A DNA stretch of 64,000 bases, from assembly GCA_016713885.1 (NCBI GenBank), contig JADJOF010000004.1, forward strand, positions 186,001 through 250,000, in the 5' to 3' direction. A program made the position numbers and the translations under genes. Positions 9,382 through 17,903 of this stretch are shown one piece after another; the first letter of the stretch is position 1, and every line of letters starts with the position of its first letter. Source of the stretch: Bdellovibrionales bacterium. Lineage in GTDB: Bacteria > Bdellovibrionota > Bdellovibrionia > Bdellovibrionales > JAMPXM01. The notes beneath the pieces were generated by a model. That model was not told the DNA's origin. It saw only the letters and a list, made by a program, of their open reading frames with translations, and searched no databases.

Positions 9382-9723
9382 CTATGAGTTGTCATCAATT
9401 TTGTCGAGGTATTTTTCCAGCCGATCAAATTGAGCTTCCCAGAATATTCTGTAGTGAGCGATCCAAGCATTGGCTCGCTCGAGCTCTTTCGGGTCGATTC
9501 GACAACGCCGTACTCGGCCATCCTTCTCTTCCTTGATAAGCCCTGCTTCACGGAGCACTCCGAGATGCTTCAAAATTGCCGGCAATGACATTTGATGTGG
9601 TTCTGCAAGTGACGACACAGTGGCCTCTCCATGAGCCAATTGGGCAAGTATCTGCCGCCTTGTCCGATCCGAAAGCGCAAAGAAAACCCGATCGAGGCGC
9701 TCATCGCTTGCATCTTTTTTCAT
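9382..9723 (-). CDS. ArsR-family transcriptional regulator
   Basis: 113 aa winged-helix protein. FFALSDRTRRQILAQL begins the DNA-binding domain and LPAILKHLGVLREAGLI is the recognition helix followed by the wing (EEKDGRVRRCRI). No metal-binding CxC motif is seen in helix alpha-3, so it belongs to the metal-independent group that is usually paired with SRPBCC/AHSA1 proteins, as here. It is the last gene of a minus-strand unit; the upstream palindromes at 10453-10488 are likely its operator. Confidence 0.9.
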   Translation of the reverse strand: MKKDASDERLDRVFFALSDRTRRQILAQLAHGEATVSSLAEPHQMSLPAILKHLGVLREAGLIKEEKDGRVRRCRIDPKELERANAWIAHYRIFWEAQFDRLEKYLDKIDDNS

Positions 9724-9724
9724 A

Positions 9725-9916
9725 TCACGCAGAAGCTTCTTTAAGAGCCGTAAATCGATTCAGCCATTTTTGACGGGCCAAAATTCTTTCTTCTTCCGTT
9801 GCAAAGCCCCACTCCGTCAATGCGATGCAAGTGCCAAACCTGCACGGAGTTAACTTTGCCTCAAAATTTTCCGATTGAACAACTGTGATCCCTCCTGGCA
9901 GGTCGGTTGTTCTCAA
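9725..9916 (-). pseudogene. Remnant of an AHSA1/SRPBCC C-terminal domain
   Basis: A frame of about 60 codons lies between the SRPBCC gene and arsR. Its last 45 residues (IALTEWGFATEEERILARQ, then KWLNRFTALKE) resemble the end of AHSA1-type domains, where a 'Gly-Phe...Trp...Leu' helix closes the fold. No ATG start is present; TTG is the only candidate. I read it as the 3' remnant of a second SRPBCC gene. A short real protein is possible, since the stop lies just before the arsR start. Confidence 0.5.
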
Positions 9917-9924
9917 TTGAGAAC
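9909..9924. repeat. 16-bp perfect palindrome
   Basis: GTTCTCAATTGAGAAC sits between the SRPBCC stop (9937) and the AHSA1 remnant, at the point where the remnant loses similarity. It could be an operator, a small hairpin or the scar of a deletion. Confidence 0.45.
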
Positions 9925-9936
9925 TTGGTCTTTCAA

Positions 9937-10416
9937 TTAATTTAAAAAAGATTTGGTAACTTCGATCTTATTCGAAAATGTCTCTGCAATCGACGCACGC
10001 TTAGTATCGGAAGGCCCCGAATTTATTTGCAATGCCCAAAGCTCCATATAAACCAGCCATCCCTCATCGTGTTCATCGAAAGACTTCTGATCCAAGAAGC
10101 CCTCATGGCGAAGCGAAAGACGAGTACCGTCCGCTTCTCTCTTGAGAGTCACATACACCGTTGTCTCCAATTTCAAATCGTCACACCCTTGAGTCCAAGT
10201 GAACGCAATCTGCTCGTACGGATCCAGGTTCAGAAACTTCCCCTGAATCGGTCCGCCTTCTTCACCAAAATGAAAGCGGATCGTACCTCCCACTTTTGGA
10301 TCGGCCTCCACCTTAACTCCGAACCACTGAGACAAGTGCCGTTCAGTGGTCCATACTTCATACAGACGCTCAGGTGATGCTTTGAATATTCGGTCGATTG
10401 TTAGACTCATACTCAT
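9937..10416 (-). CDS. SRPBCC (AHSA1-like) domain protein
   Basis: 159 aa, one START-like ligand-binding fold. MSLTIDRIFKASPERLYEVW and TERHLSQWFG are typical openings of AHSA1 proteins, followed by GGTIRFHFGEEGGPIQGKF and a C-terminal Trp-containing helix. An AAGGAG ribosome site lies before the start. It leads an SRPBCC-(remnant)-ArsR unit; such pairs are common, but the ligand is unknown. Confidence 0.88.
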   Translation of the reverse strand: MSMSLTIDRIFKASPERLYEVWTTERHLSQWFGVKVEADPKVGGTIRFHFGEEGGPIQGKFLNLDPYEQIAFTWTQGCDDLKLETTVYVTLKREADGTRLSLRHEGFLDQKSFDEHDEGWLVYMELWALQINSGPSDTKRASIAETFSNKIEVTKSFLN

Positions 10417-10452
10417 TCTGAGTTCTCCTTACTGGTTTAAAGCAGCGCCGCA

Positions 10453-10488
10453 ATGGTTAACCTATCAGTTAACCATTTGCAAATGGTT
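10453..10488. promoter_or_regulatory. Overlapping palindromes, probable ArsR operator
   Basis: ATGGTTAAC, six bases, GTTAACCAT forms a perfect 9-bp inverted repeat (10453-10461 / 10468-10476). The second arm is also the start of another perfect palindrome, AACCATTTGCAAATGGTT (10471-10488). Thus three AAATGGTT-type half-sites alternate, suggesting two overlapping dimer sites. They lie about 40-70 bases upstream of the SRPBCC start, where autorepression by the operon's ArsR protein is expected. Confidence 0.6.
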
Positions 10489-10526
10489 TCTAACTTGGCT
10501 TTTTTTGCTCTACGCCCGACGGACAC

Positions 10527-10568
10527 CTCAAACCGAGACGGCAGGCCATGCCCCTTGACGTCGCCGCC
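10527..10568. repeat. REP-like repeat, left copy flanking the transposase gene
   Basis: This 42-base segment (starting CTCAAACCGAGACGG) matches 11431-11472 at 34 of 42 positions in the same orientation, by direct alignment. It includes shared blocks GGCCA and CCCTTGA. The pair brackets the transposase gene at 10804-11346. Confidence 0.55.
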
Positions 10569-10803
10569 CACAGAGCCAATCACGTGCCCCCTGTTGCCCA
10601 ACGCAGCGGAGACCTCGAGCCTGCTGGAATGCCGTTAAGGAAGGGCTCGTTCGATGTAAACTTCCCCGCCCCCAAAAAATGCGCGGAATTCACTGGAGCC
10701 CCCCACTTTGATTCGATCCTTCGCCACCTCCGCTTGACGTTTTTTCCCATCTAAAGTAGATCCTCGGTCACCACGGAATTGAATCCGGCAAGAAAGGAAA
10801 ACC

Positions 10804-11346
10804 ATGGCCCGAAAACAATCGTCCTTTCATGGCTTTCCAGAGAAAGAGCGCGCTTTCTCCCCGGGAAACAGAACGACGCGAGAGTCACGCCAGTATCGAC
10901 CTCTCGCAACTAAAGAGGCAATGCACCTTGTCTTAAGAAGTGACCGGGCTCGCGGCCCAAAGTCGCTCCTAAAATACGACCGCATTGTCCGTGCGGTGAT
11001 TGCAAAAGTCGCAAGCCGCCGCGGCGTTCGCATCTATCGCATCGTGAATGCCGGAAACCACCTTCACATCACCTTGAAGCTCTCAAAGCAGTTTTTATGG
11101 CGCGGATTTATCTCTGGCATCACGGGTGGAATTGCGCGGGCAGTCGGATTTGAACGCGACGAAAGTTCAAAGCAGGGATTTTGGAATTCGCGGCCATTCA
11201 CACGACTCATCAGCTGGGGCCGAGACTACAATGTCGTGAAAGACTATCACGTCTTAAATCAGCTCGAGGCCGAAGGTGCAGTACCGCCCAGGTCGCAGAT
11301 GCTAAAGCCTGAACGATGGCGACACGTCGTGCAGGCGTTTTCATAG
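10804..11346 (+). CDS. REP-associated tyrosine transposase-like protein (Y1/HUH family)
   Basis: 180 aa. AMHLVLRS begins the IS200-like core; NAGNHLHITL carries the HLH form of the HUH metal-binding motif. The C-terminal helix with GRDYNVVKDYHVLNQLE has tyrosines in the place of the family nucleophile. It is a single gene with diverged direct repeats on each side and no partner, as expected for domesticated REP-associated transposases (RAYTs). A short ribosome site AGGAAAACC precedes the ATG. A second, quite different member lies at 17180-17764. Confidence 0.8.
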   Translation: MARKQSSFHGFPEKERAFSPGNRTTRESRQYRPLATKEAMHLVLRSDRARGPKSLLKYDRIVRAVIAKVASRRGVRIYRIVNAGNHLHITLKLSKQFLWRGFISGITGGIARAVGFERDESSKQGFWNSRPFTRLISWGRDYNVVKDYHVLNQLEAEGAVPPRSQMLKPERWRHVVQAFS

Positions 11347-11430
11347 AGAACGAGGTACACGTTAGGCCTCTCGTCGAACCCTCGACCAAGCCGCCATAAC
11401 CACAACACAACAACGACGCCCAACAGATGT

Positions 11431-11472
11431 CTCAAATTGAGACGTCGGGCCAGGTCCCTTGAAGTCGCAGCC
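11431..11472. repeat. REP-like repeat, right copy
   Basis: Partner of 10527-10568 (34/42 identities). Its left end overlaps a palindrome GTCTCAAATTGAGAC at 11429-11443. It lies between the transposase stop and the next gene. Confidence 0.55.
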
Positions 11473-11494
11473 GGGAGTGCCCTACAATAAGACA

Positions 11495-12091
11495 ATGCGG
11501 CGCTGGGTCCTTGGCCTCCTCACAGGGGGCGCACTTCTTTTTCTCTATCAGAACTGTAGCACAGGCTTCACGACCCTCACTTCGTCTGAATTGAATTCGC
11601 TCTCCTGCGGAACGAAGTTTCAATGCGACGCAGGCGGCAATCCCATCGGGAAAATCGTGATCGATCAGCTGCCCGCGAGTGGCTATCCGACGGGCTCATT
11701 TTCAAACGCCCGCCTCGACACCAAGACACTTGTCGTGAATGACACCGGCATGATTTCGTTTTTGCGCCTGAAGCTTCCCGACGGCATGGCTTGCCAGCAG
11801 ACATGGCTTCGGGGCAGCTATGCTCTTCAAGGTGGAATCAATACGCTCGAGTTGCTCGGTGCCCTGCAGAATATGCCCTGCCGCACAGGCGATGTTCCCC
11901 AAGAGAACGAATTCCTCGACCTTTTGCTGCGCTCAGGCTGTTTCTTTGTCGAGACCAGCTACGTTGTCGAACAAGACCTTTCGACTGGCGCGGTTGGCGT
12001 TGGCGCCAATGGCACGGCCGTCCTGGACGATGATTTTGCCCGACCGCAAAATCCAACGGCGCGCATTCGCTTTCGCTGCGAACTCCCTTAA
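11495..12091 (+). CDS. Putative lipoprotein of unknown function
   Basis: About 198 aa from the ATG at 11495; a longer reading from TTG at 11459 would place 12 odd residues before the signal peptide. The signal peptide MRRWVLGLLTGGALLFLY is followed by QNC, a pattern I associate with Bdellovibrio-type lipoproteins; the Cys would be lipidated. The mature part has six further cysteines, probably in disulfides, and no domain I recognise. Confidence 0.7.
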   Translation: MRRWVLGLLTGGALLFLYQNCSTGFTTLTSSELNSLSCGTKFQCDAGGNPIGKIVIDQLPASGYPTGSFSNARLDTKTLVVNDTGMISFLRLKLPDGMACQQTWLRGSYALQGGINTLELLGALQNMPCRTGDVPQENEFLDLLLRSGCFFVETSYVVEQDLSTGAVGVGANGTAVLDDDFARPQNPTARIRFRCELP

Positions 12092-12156
12092 ATCCGCGGT
12101 GACAAGGGCTGACCGGGTGTGGAATCCTTACGGTTTACAGTCGTGGTGCCCTCGAA

Positions 12157-13980
12157 ATGAAATCAACCGACAAGCCAATCCTCTCTTCTATTCGCCGGTT
12201 TCCGCGTCCGTTCGCGTTGGGCATTCTCACGCTCGCCTTCACCAACCTGTTTGATGTGCTTTCGCCCTTTGCTCTCAAAAAAGCCATCGACGCCATCTCC
12301 GGTGGAGATCGCGGAGCACTTCGCGATGCGGTGCTGATGTACGCTGTCTTTATGGTTCTCACGGTGAGCTTTCGTCACCAGTGGCGAATTCATTTCGGCC
12401 GCTTCCATCACGCCGTGGCTGAAGATCTGCGCAATCGCCTCTTCAATAAACTCTCCGTTTTAGGTCCGCGGTTTTTTGAGAAAAACCCAACCGGCGAATT
12501 GATGAGCCTCATGATCAATGATGTGAACACGTTTCGCATGGCCGTGGGACCAGCGCTGCTGATTTTGTTCGACGCAGGGTTCATCATCGCCTTTGTTCTG
12601 CCGTTCATGCTTTCGATTTCTGTCGAGTGGACATGGAAGACGATGATTCTACTTCCAGTTATCCCGTTCATCATTCGCTTTATGGAGGACCGCATTGCCT
12701 CTGCGAGCCGTCAACAACAGGATCGCCTGGCCGAGATGAGTGGTTTTTCGCAAGAACTCGTCACCGGCATCCGCGTGGTCAAAGGCTTTGCACAAGAATC
12801 AAACCGGCAGAAAGTGTTTCGCACTTTTTCAAACAAATATGCTGAAAGCTGCAATGCCGTCGCTCGCTACGATGCTCTTTTTGAGCCAGCGCTACAGATC
12901 GGAATCGCCACCGGCTCTGTTATTCTGCTCGCGTGGGGCTCAAAAGATGTGCTCTCGGGCGCTGTGACACTCGGAACCTTCGTCGCCTTTCACGAGTACA
13001 TCAAGCGAATGATTTGGCCGATGGCGGCGATTGGCTCGGGGCTCTCGCTGATTCAGCAGGGACGGTCGAGCTATAGTCGCATCGCTGATGTCCTGGACGC
13101 CGATCCCGAAGTTGAGGATTTGCCGACGACAACGCAGACAATTGAAAGCGTCGATGCTCTTGAGGTTCGAAATCTCACCTATACCTACCCCGATGCGACT
13201 CAGCCAGCACTTGTGGATGTGAGCTTTCATCTCAAGCGCGGCGAGATCCTTGGCGTGATCGGCCCCGTCGGCTCCGGAAAATCAACGCTTGTTCAACTCC
13301 TCGGACGCTTAAGACAAGCTCCCACGAACAGCATTCTCGTCAATGGCCAACCGCTCGAGTCCATTCGCCTTCAGTCGTGGCGCGAGCAGCTCGCGATGGT
13401 ACCGCAAGAAGCATTTTTATTCTCGCGAACAGTTGAAGAGAATCTTTTGTTTGGCTCCGAGCACGACACCGCTGTCGATACAGCGGCCGACCCCACGGCC
13501 GTTCATCGCCGCGCCATCGACACCGCGGCCCAGGTCGCCATCCAATCCGAGATCGAAAAACTACCGCTCGGTTACCGCTCATGGCTTGGCGAAAAAGGTG
13601 TCAATCTCTCGGGAGGTCAGCGCCAGCGGATGACAATCGCCCGCGCTCTGGCGCGCAGCGGGTGCCTGATGATGCTCGATGACAGTCTTTCCGCCGTCGA
13701 CACAAAAACCGAGGCTACGATTCTGCAGTCCTTACGACAAAGCCCGATGACCGCGATTATCGTCAGCCATCGACTGCAGGCGCTCGGCCTCGCTGATCGC
13801 ATTTTGGTTCTCAATGAAGGACGAGTCGAAGCCCTCGGTACGCATGACGAACTTCTTTTGCTGAGTCCGACCTATCGTCGCATTCACGATCGACAGATGA
13901 GCGAACAGGCTCCGACCGAATCGTCACATTCAAATCTGCCGTCAACCATTTCTCCGGAGGTGCTCCGTGAAGGAGTTTGA
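12157..13980 (+). CDS. ABC exporter subunit 1 (MdlA/SmdA-like)
   Basis: 607 aa half-transporter: six-helix membrane domain (residues ~20-310), then ATPase domain with Walker A GPVGSGKSTL, signature LSGGQRQRM and Walker B CLMMLDDSLSAVD. The residue after the Walker B Asp is Asp rather than the catalytic Glu, a sign of a degenerate site in heterodimeric exporters. The last 14 bases overlap the next gene, which is the partner. A lipid or drug substrate is likely but not determinable. Confidence 0.92.
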   Translation: MKSTDKPILSSIRRFPRPFALGILTLAFTNLFDVLSPFALKKAIDAISGGDRGALRDAVLMYAVFMVLTVSFRHQWRIHFGRFHHAVAEDLRNRLFNKLSVLGPRFFEKNPTGELMSLMINDVNTFRMAVGPALLILFDAGFIIAFVLPFMLSISVEWTWKTMILLPVIPFIIRFMEDRIASASRQQQDRLAEMSGFSQELVTGIRVVKGFAQESNRQKVFRTFSNKYAESCNAVARYDALFEPALQIGIATGSVILLAWGSKDVLSGAVTLGTFVAFHEYIKRMIWPMAAIGSGLSLIQQGRSSYSRIADVLDADPEVEDLPTTTQTIESVDALEVRNLTYTYPDATQPALVDVSFHLKRGEILGVIGPVGSGKSTLVQLLGRLRQAPTNSILVNGQPLESIRLQSWREQLAMVPQEAFLFSRTVEENLLFGSEHDTAVDTAADPTAVHRRAIDTAAQVAIQSEIEKLPLGYRSWLGEKGVNLSGGQRQRMTIARALARSGCLMMLDDSLSAVDTKTEATILQSLRQSPMTAIIVSHRLQALGLADRILVLNEGRVEALGTHDELLLLSPTYRRIHDRQMSEQAPTESSHSNLPSTISPEVLREGV

Positions 13981-15754
13981 TGTCGATAGCCGCGATCAAC
14001 TCCTTGGCGGGTTTGGCGTCAGAAAACTCTTACTGCGTCTTTGGCCCTACTTTAAGCCGGAGCTTCCAGCTTGTGTCGCTCTCATCATACTCGTCATTTC
14101 TCAAGCTCTTCTTGGCAGAGGCATTGTCACTGTTTTTGGACAAGCCATCGATCGCGGTCTGATCGGTAAAAACATGGACTTCGTTTTAAAAGCGGCGGGC
14201 GTTTACTTGATCATGGAGATCCTGATCATGAGTCTGCAGTTTGCCATCAACACGTGGTTTGCGAAAGTTGGCAACCGCGTTCTTCATCGGCTGCGCGATC
14301 ACCTCGTGCAACACGTCCAAAGCTTACCGGCCGAATACTTTGACCGCGTCCCCAGCGGAAAGATCGTCACGCGACTCACTTCCGACACCGTCAGCTTCAC
14401 CGAGCTCTTCAACCAGGGGCTACTCAGCGTCTTTACAAATGTTGTATCGATGACCGCAATCCTCGTCGCAATGCTGATGATCTCGGTCAAGATGACGCTT
14501 CTCGTGATGATCGTGGCGCCGCCATTGGTTTACGCCGCCTATAAACTCTCGGAAAAAATTCTCGTCGCTCAGCGCGAATCAAAGCGTCGTGTTTCGGTGA
14601 TCAATGCGTTTGTTGCCGAAAGTGTCGCCGGAATGAAAGTGATTCAGCTCTTCAATCGCGCTGGCGCCCAGCGCGATCGCTTCAATCGCCTCTCGGCGGA
14701 GTACAAATCTGATCTGCTAAAAGTCGTCTCACTTTACGCCCTTCTCCATCCAACGGTTTCGCTCTTTACCGGCGTCACCGTTTGCACGGCCCTTGCCTAC
14801 GGAGGCGGCCTCGCTCTTGATGGCGCCGTCACAACGGGGGCGATGATCGCCTTTATTTTTCACGTCAAAGATTTTGGCGATCCGCTTCGCAATATTCTTG
14901 AACGCTACCAGCTCTTTCAAAATAGCGTCTCATCTGGCGAGCGCATTTTTGCACTCCTTGAGGAGCAGCCCGAATCTGAACCCATAGCGGCCTCGCATCT
15001 TCCCGATAAACTTCGCGGTGAACTTACGTTCAACGCTGTGTCGTTTCGCTATCGTGCCGACCTGCCGCTGGCGCTCGACTCTATTGGCTTTCGCATTCCA
15101 GCTGGAAAAACACTCGCCGTCCTTGGGCGAACCGGCAGCGGAAAGTCGACACTGATTTCTCTGCTTCAGCGGTTTCGCGATCCGGTCTCGGGGCAAATTC
15201 TCATCGACGGCGTGGACCTTGGAAAAATCTCGCGAAATGAAGTTCGACAAACGGTCGGCGTCGTTCAACAAGATGTCTTCTTGTTCCGAGGCACCGTCGC
15301 TGAAAATATCAGTCTCGCTGATCCCGAGATCGCACGTGAACGAATCGAGTGGGCGGCACGCGAAGCCGGCCTCAGCCGCTTGATCCAGATGCGACCGGGC
15401 GGTCTCGAAGCCCACGTTGAAGAGCGCGGCGCCAACCTCTCGATCGGAGAGCGGCAGCTCATCGCGTTTGCGCGAATCCTTGCTTTTGACTGCGAGATCC
15501 TTGTCCTCGATGAGGCGACGGCCAACGTCGATTCCGAGACCGAAGCGCTGCTGCAAGACGCCGCTCGCCGCGCTCGCGAAGGACGCACTTCGGTCGTCAT
15601 CGCACACCGACTCTCAACCATCGCCGATGCCGATCATCTCCTGGTGCTCGAAAACGGCCGCCTGATCGAGCAAGGCTCACCGCGCGAACTCGCCGCTCGC
15701 CCCGATAGCCACTACCGCCAGATGCTGGAGCACTCGACGACTGCGCAGACATAA
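13967..15754 (+). CDS. ABC exporter subunit 2 (MdlB/SmdB-like)
   Basis: 595 aa half-transporter that pairs with the preceding gene. Membrane domain with family segment LPAEYFDRVPSGKIVTRLTSD, ATPase Walker A GRTGSGKSTL, Walker B EILVLDEATANVD with the catalytic Glu. The signature is LSIGE, the altered form expected opposite the degenerate Walker B of subunit 1, so one of the two composite sites should hydrolyse ATP. Confidence 0.92.
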   Translation: MKEFDVDSRDQLLGGFGVRKLLLRLWPYFKPELPACVALIILVISQALLGRGIVTVFGQAIDRGLIGKNMDFVLKAAGVYLIMEILIMSLQFAINTWFAKVGNRVLHRLRDHLVQHVQSLPAEYFDRVPSGKIVTRLTSDTVSFTELFNQGLLSVFTNVVSMTAILVAMLMISVKMTLLVMIVAPPLVYAAYKLSEKILVAQRESKRRVSVINAFVAESVAGMKVIQLFNRAGAQRDRFNRLSAEYKSDLLKVVSLYALLHPTVSLFTGVTVCTALAYGGGLALDGAVTTGAMIAFIFHVKDFGDPLRNILERYQLFQNSVSSGERIFALLEEQPESEPIAASHLPDKLRGELTFNAVSFRYRADLPLALDSIGFRIPAGKTLAVLGRTGSGKSTLISLLQRFRDPVSGQILIDGVDLGKISRNEVRQTVGVVQQDVFLFRGTVAENISLADPEIARERIEWAAREAGLSRLIQMRPGGLEAHVEERGANLSIGERQLIAFARILAFDCEILVLDEATANVDSETEALLQDAARRAREGRTSVVIAHRLSTIADADHLLVLENGRLIEQGSPRELAARPDSHYRQMLEHSTTAQT

Positions 15755-15758
15755 GGCC

Positions 15759-15776
15759 AGTGTGAGGGGCCTCACT
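15759..15776. terminator. Hairpin at the convergent gene junction
   Basis: GTGAGG-GG-CCTCAC (15762-15775) lies just after the exporter stop and covers the stop of the opposite gene. No T-run follows on either strand, so only weak termination is inferred. Confidence 0.35.
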
Positions 15777-16200
15777 CCAGAGAAAGCGGAAGCTCGTTGA
15801 AATAAACGATTTTAAAGTGATCATTGGATAGTCCGACATTTTGCACAAGGTCTCGTCGAACGCCCGTCACATCCTCTACTTGAATTTTCCCTGAGATCGT
15901 CTTCTTGTTCTCAATCTCGCCAATGTCCATTGAGTCCAAGAGAAGAATATGTCGCTCCTCTGTATGCTCTAACTTTGACTTCAAATAGGTCTGCCTGGTC
16001 TTCTGATCAAGTTCGAGCTGAAGTATGACCTGGTAGTTATGGGGCCGCTTGTACACGATATGCGACGCAAATATCTCGTCTGTTCCCAGCAAGATCATAT
16101 TGTGATTTGGATGGCTATGAGCTGAATGCGAGGTCTGCCCCAATGCGGATAATGAGATGAGTGTAAACGACAGTACTATCAAGATTTTCAACGAGTGCAT
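15772..16200 (-). CDS. Exported protein of unknown function
   Basis: About 142 aa from the ATG at 16198-16200, which has an AAAGGA ribosome site. The signal peptide MHSLKILIVLSFTLISLSALG is followed by a His-rich stretch (SHSAHSHPNHN) that may bind metal. The rest is beta-rich with alternating charge. Divergent from the LysR gene, and probably its target. Confidence 0.7.
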   Translation of the reverse strand: MHSLKILIVLSFTLISLSALGQTSHSAHSHPNHNMILLGTDEIFASHIVYKRPHNYQVILQLELDQKTRQTYLKSKLEHTEERHILLLDSMDIGEIENKKTISGKIQVEDVTGVRRDLVQNVGLSNDHFKIVYFNELPLSLE

Positions 16201-16243
16201 AATTGATCCTTTCAAAGAAGTTCCGAATAGAACTATGCACACC

Positions 16244-16260
16244 ATTCAATCGAATTGAAT
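16244..16260. promoter_or_regulatory. Candidate LysR-type operator
   Basis: ATTCAAT-CGA-ATTGAAT, a perfect 7-bp inverted repeat containing a T-N11-A core (16246-16258), lies between the divergent exported-protein and LysR genes. This is the usual form and place of a LysR regulator site. A -35-like TTGATA (16263) lies just beside it. Confidence 0.5.
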
Positions 16261-16292
16261 AATTGATACTTTTGATGTATTCATCATAATTA

Positions 16293-17156
16293 ATGAGTTT
16301 ACTAAGTCTCAACCTTCAGGCCTTTCTCGCCGTATTTGAAGCATCAACGGTCAGCGCTGCCGCTGTAAGACTGGGAATCGGGCAAACTGGCGTCACTCAG
16401 AGAATAAAGGCTCTTGAAAAAGAGCTCGATGTCTCACTTTTCCTTCGCTCTCGCAAAGGGATGACTCTCACCACTGAAGGAGAATCGCTTTTAAAGTACT
16501 GCCTGCGCGCTCGGGAGCTCGAAGGCGAAACACTCTCAAGCCTAAAAGGCACCGGGGAACAATCCGATATCGAGCTGACGATTGCAGGTCCGACAAGCTG
16601 CTTGTCTGGTCGAGTTGTGCCTCAAACTCAGTTTTGCTTTAAGAAGTGGCCAAAACTCGGTCTTCACTTTCGCGTCGACGATCGCGAAAATCGACTCGAT
16701 CTTATCAAGCGGGGCCGCGCTGACATCGTCATTCTTCACCCACATCAGGTGCCGGCAGAGCTGGATAGCAAAGTTATTAAGCCCGATGAGTACAGCCTAG
16801 TCGGACATCCTGATTGGCGTGGTCGCAGCATGAGGGACATCCTCGAGAACGAACGACTCTTTGCGTTTCACTCCGACGACCAAACCAGTCTCAACTACTT
16901 AAAGACTTTTGAACTCTTGTCGCACTTAAAGCGCCCTCGACTGTTCGCCAATGAGAATCGAGCGCTTTGTCAGCTTTTCGTTGAGGGAGTTGGATTTGGA
17001 ATTCTATCGCGCGAAATTGCCGAGCCCTTTTTAAGAGATGGCGCTCTCATCAAGCTCAATCAAGGACGAACGATGAAAGACCCGCTTGCTCTCGCCTGGT
17101 TTCCAAGAGCTGAAATGCCCGCCTACTTTAAGGATCTTGTGCGAGCGATAAAGTAG
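16293..17156 (+). CDS. LysR-family transcriptional regulator
   Basis: 287 aa. The N-terminal helix-turn-helix (LNLQAFLAVFEASTVSAAA...GVTQRIKALEKELDVSLF) and the periplasmic-binding-protein-like effector domain are complete. No ribosome site is evident before the ATG at 16293, and a -10-like CATAAT ends three bases before it, so the transcript may be nearly leaderless. It probably controls the divergent exported-protein gene and itself. Confidence 0.9.
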   Translation: MSLLSLNLQAFLAVFEASTVSAAAVRLGIGQTGVTQRIKALEKELDVSLFLRSRKGMTLTTEGESLLKYCLRARELEGETLSSLKGTGEQSDIELTIAGPTSCLSGRVVPQTQFCFKKWPKLGLHFRVDDRENRLDLIKRGRADIVILHPHQVPAELDSKVIKPDEYSLVGHPDWRGRSMRDILENERLFAFHSDDQTSLNYLKTFELLSHLKRPRLFANENRALCQLFVEGVGFGILSREIAEPFLRDGALIKLNQGRTMKDPLALAWFPRAEMPAYFKDLVRAIK

Positions 17157-17179
17157 TACCTCGACCTGGCATTGGAGCC

Positions 17180-17764
17180 TCAAGCCCGAGTAAGCTTCAA
17201 CCACGGCCTTGGCGGCCCAAGATCACCGTATTGGATCGCGCGCGCTTCGTCTCGCGAAATCCCCCAGGCGCCACCTTCGATTTCGTTGAGATCAACGTAA
17301 CGCCACACTGCCGTAAACGCACGGCCACTGGCAGCGACAAGCCTCGTCCATGGGCGCTGCAGCCAAAATCTCTCTGTTCTCGTTTGTCCCTCTTCGGTTT
17401 TCACCATGAGTGCGATCGCGCCACTCACCGCTCGAAGAAAACCCTGAAAGCGCTCTTGCTCGCGGCACTCCACTAGAAAATGTAAGTGATTGCCGGCATT
17501 CGCAAATCGATGGACATGAACAAGCTGGCGCCTTGCGTGCGCGACCACCATCTGCGCAATTCGCGCTCGTCGCCCACGCTTTAGCAGCGAAAATGCGCCG
17601 CGTGTCCGCATGACGACGTGAATTGCGGCCCGCGGAGAGAATGGTCGTTTTGTCTTTGCGTTCGAATTTTTAAGGAGATCGCCGCCAAAGGCCGTCGAGC
17701 CGAGCTCTTTCGTCGAGAGTAAGCGCTGTTGCTTTGGCTTTCTGATGGATCTTGTTTTGCGCAT
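17180..17764 (-). CDS. Second REP-associated tyrosine transposase-like protein
   Basis: About 194 aa from the ATG at 17764. It shows the same core as the gene at 10804: AAIHVVMRTRG, then NAGNHLHFLVECR carrying the HUH histidines, and a C-terminal helix with AVWRYVDLNEIEG in the tyrosine position. The two proteins are only distantly alike, so they are not a recent duplication. I did not find matching flanking repeats here. Confidence 0.75.
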   Translation of the reverse strand: MRKTRSIRKPKQQRLLSTKELGSTAFGGDLLKNSNAKTKRPFSPRAAIHVVMRTRGAFSLLKRGRRARIAQMVVAHARRQLVHVHRFANAGNHLHFLVECREQERFQGFLRAVSGAIALMVKTEEGQTRTERFWLQRPWTRLVAASGRAFTAVWRYVDLNEIEGGAWGISRDEARAIQYGDLGPPRPWLKLTRA

Positions 17765-17903
17765 TGGTAGCGATGGTCTAGTCGAACCCATGGCCGTTGT
17801 CAATACAGCCTCTGTGGGCCACGCCCGGTCGACGCAACTTTCTTCATTTCGAGTACAGATCAAGCTCTCGCTCGCTCAGGCCAAGCCGAACTCGGCCGTG
17901 CCT

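Larger units (their letters stand above)
10417..10803. other. Intergenic control region between SRPBCC and transposase genes
   Basis: About 390 bases with no supported gene. It contains the overlapping palindromes at 10453-10488 facing the SRPBCC operon and the left copy of a 42-bp repeat at 10527-10568. The remainder up to the transposase ribosome site shows nothing I can name. Confidence 0.5.

Noticed and set aside
9909..11443. Relation between the palindromes GTTCTCAATTGAGAAC and GTCTCAAATTGAGAC as one dispersed repeat
   Set aside because: They share only the short CTCAA(A)TTGAG core, easily produced by self-complementarity; surrounding bases do not match.
10804..17764. Complete transposon bounded by the two Y1 transposase-like genes
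   Set aside because: The two proteins are too different, they face opposite directions, and no shared terminal repeats or target duplications are seen.
17884..17900. Small GCCGA-AC-TCGGC hairpin as a REP element of the second RAYT
   Set aside because: No partner copy was found on the other side of the gene, and it adjoins the operon terminator.
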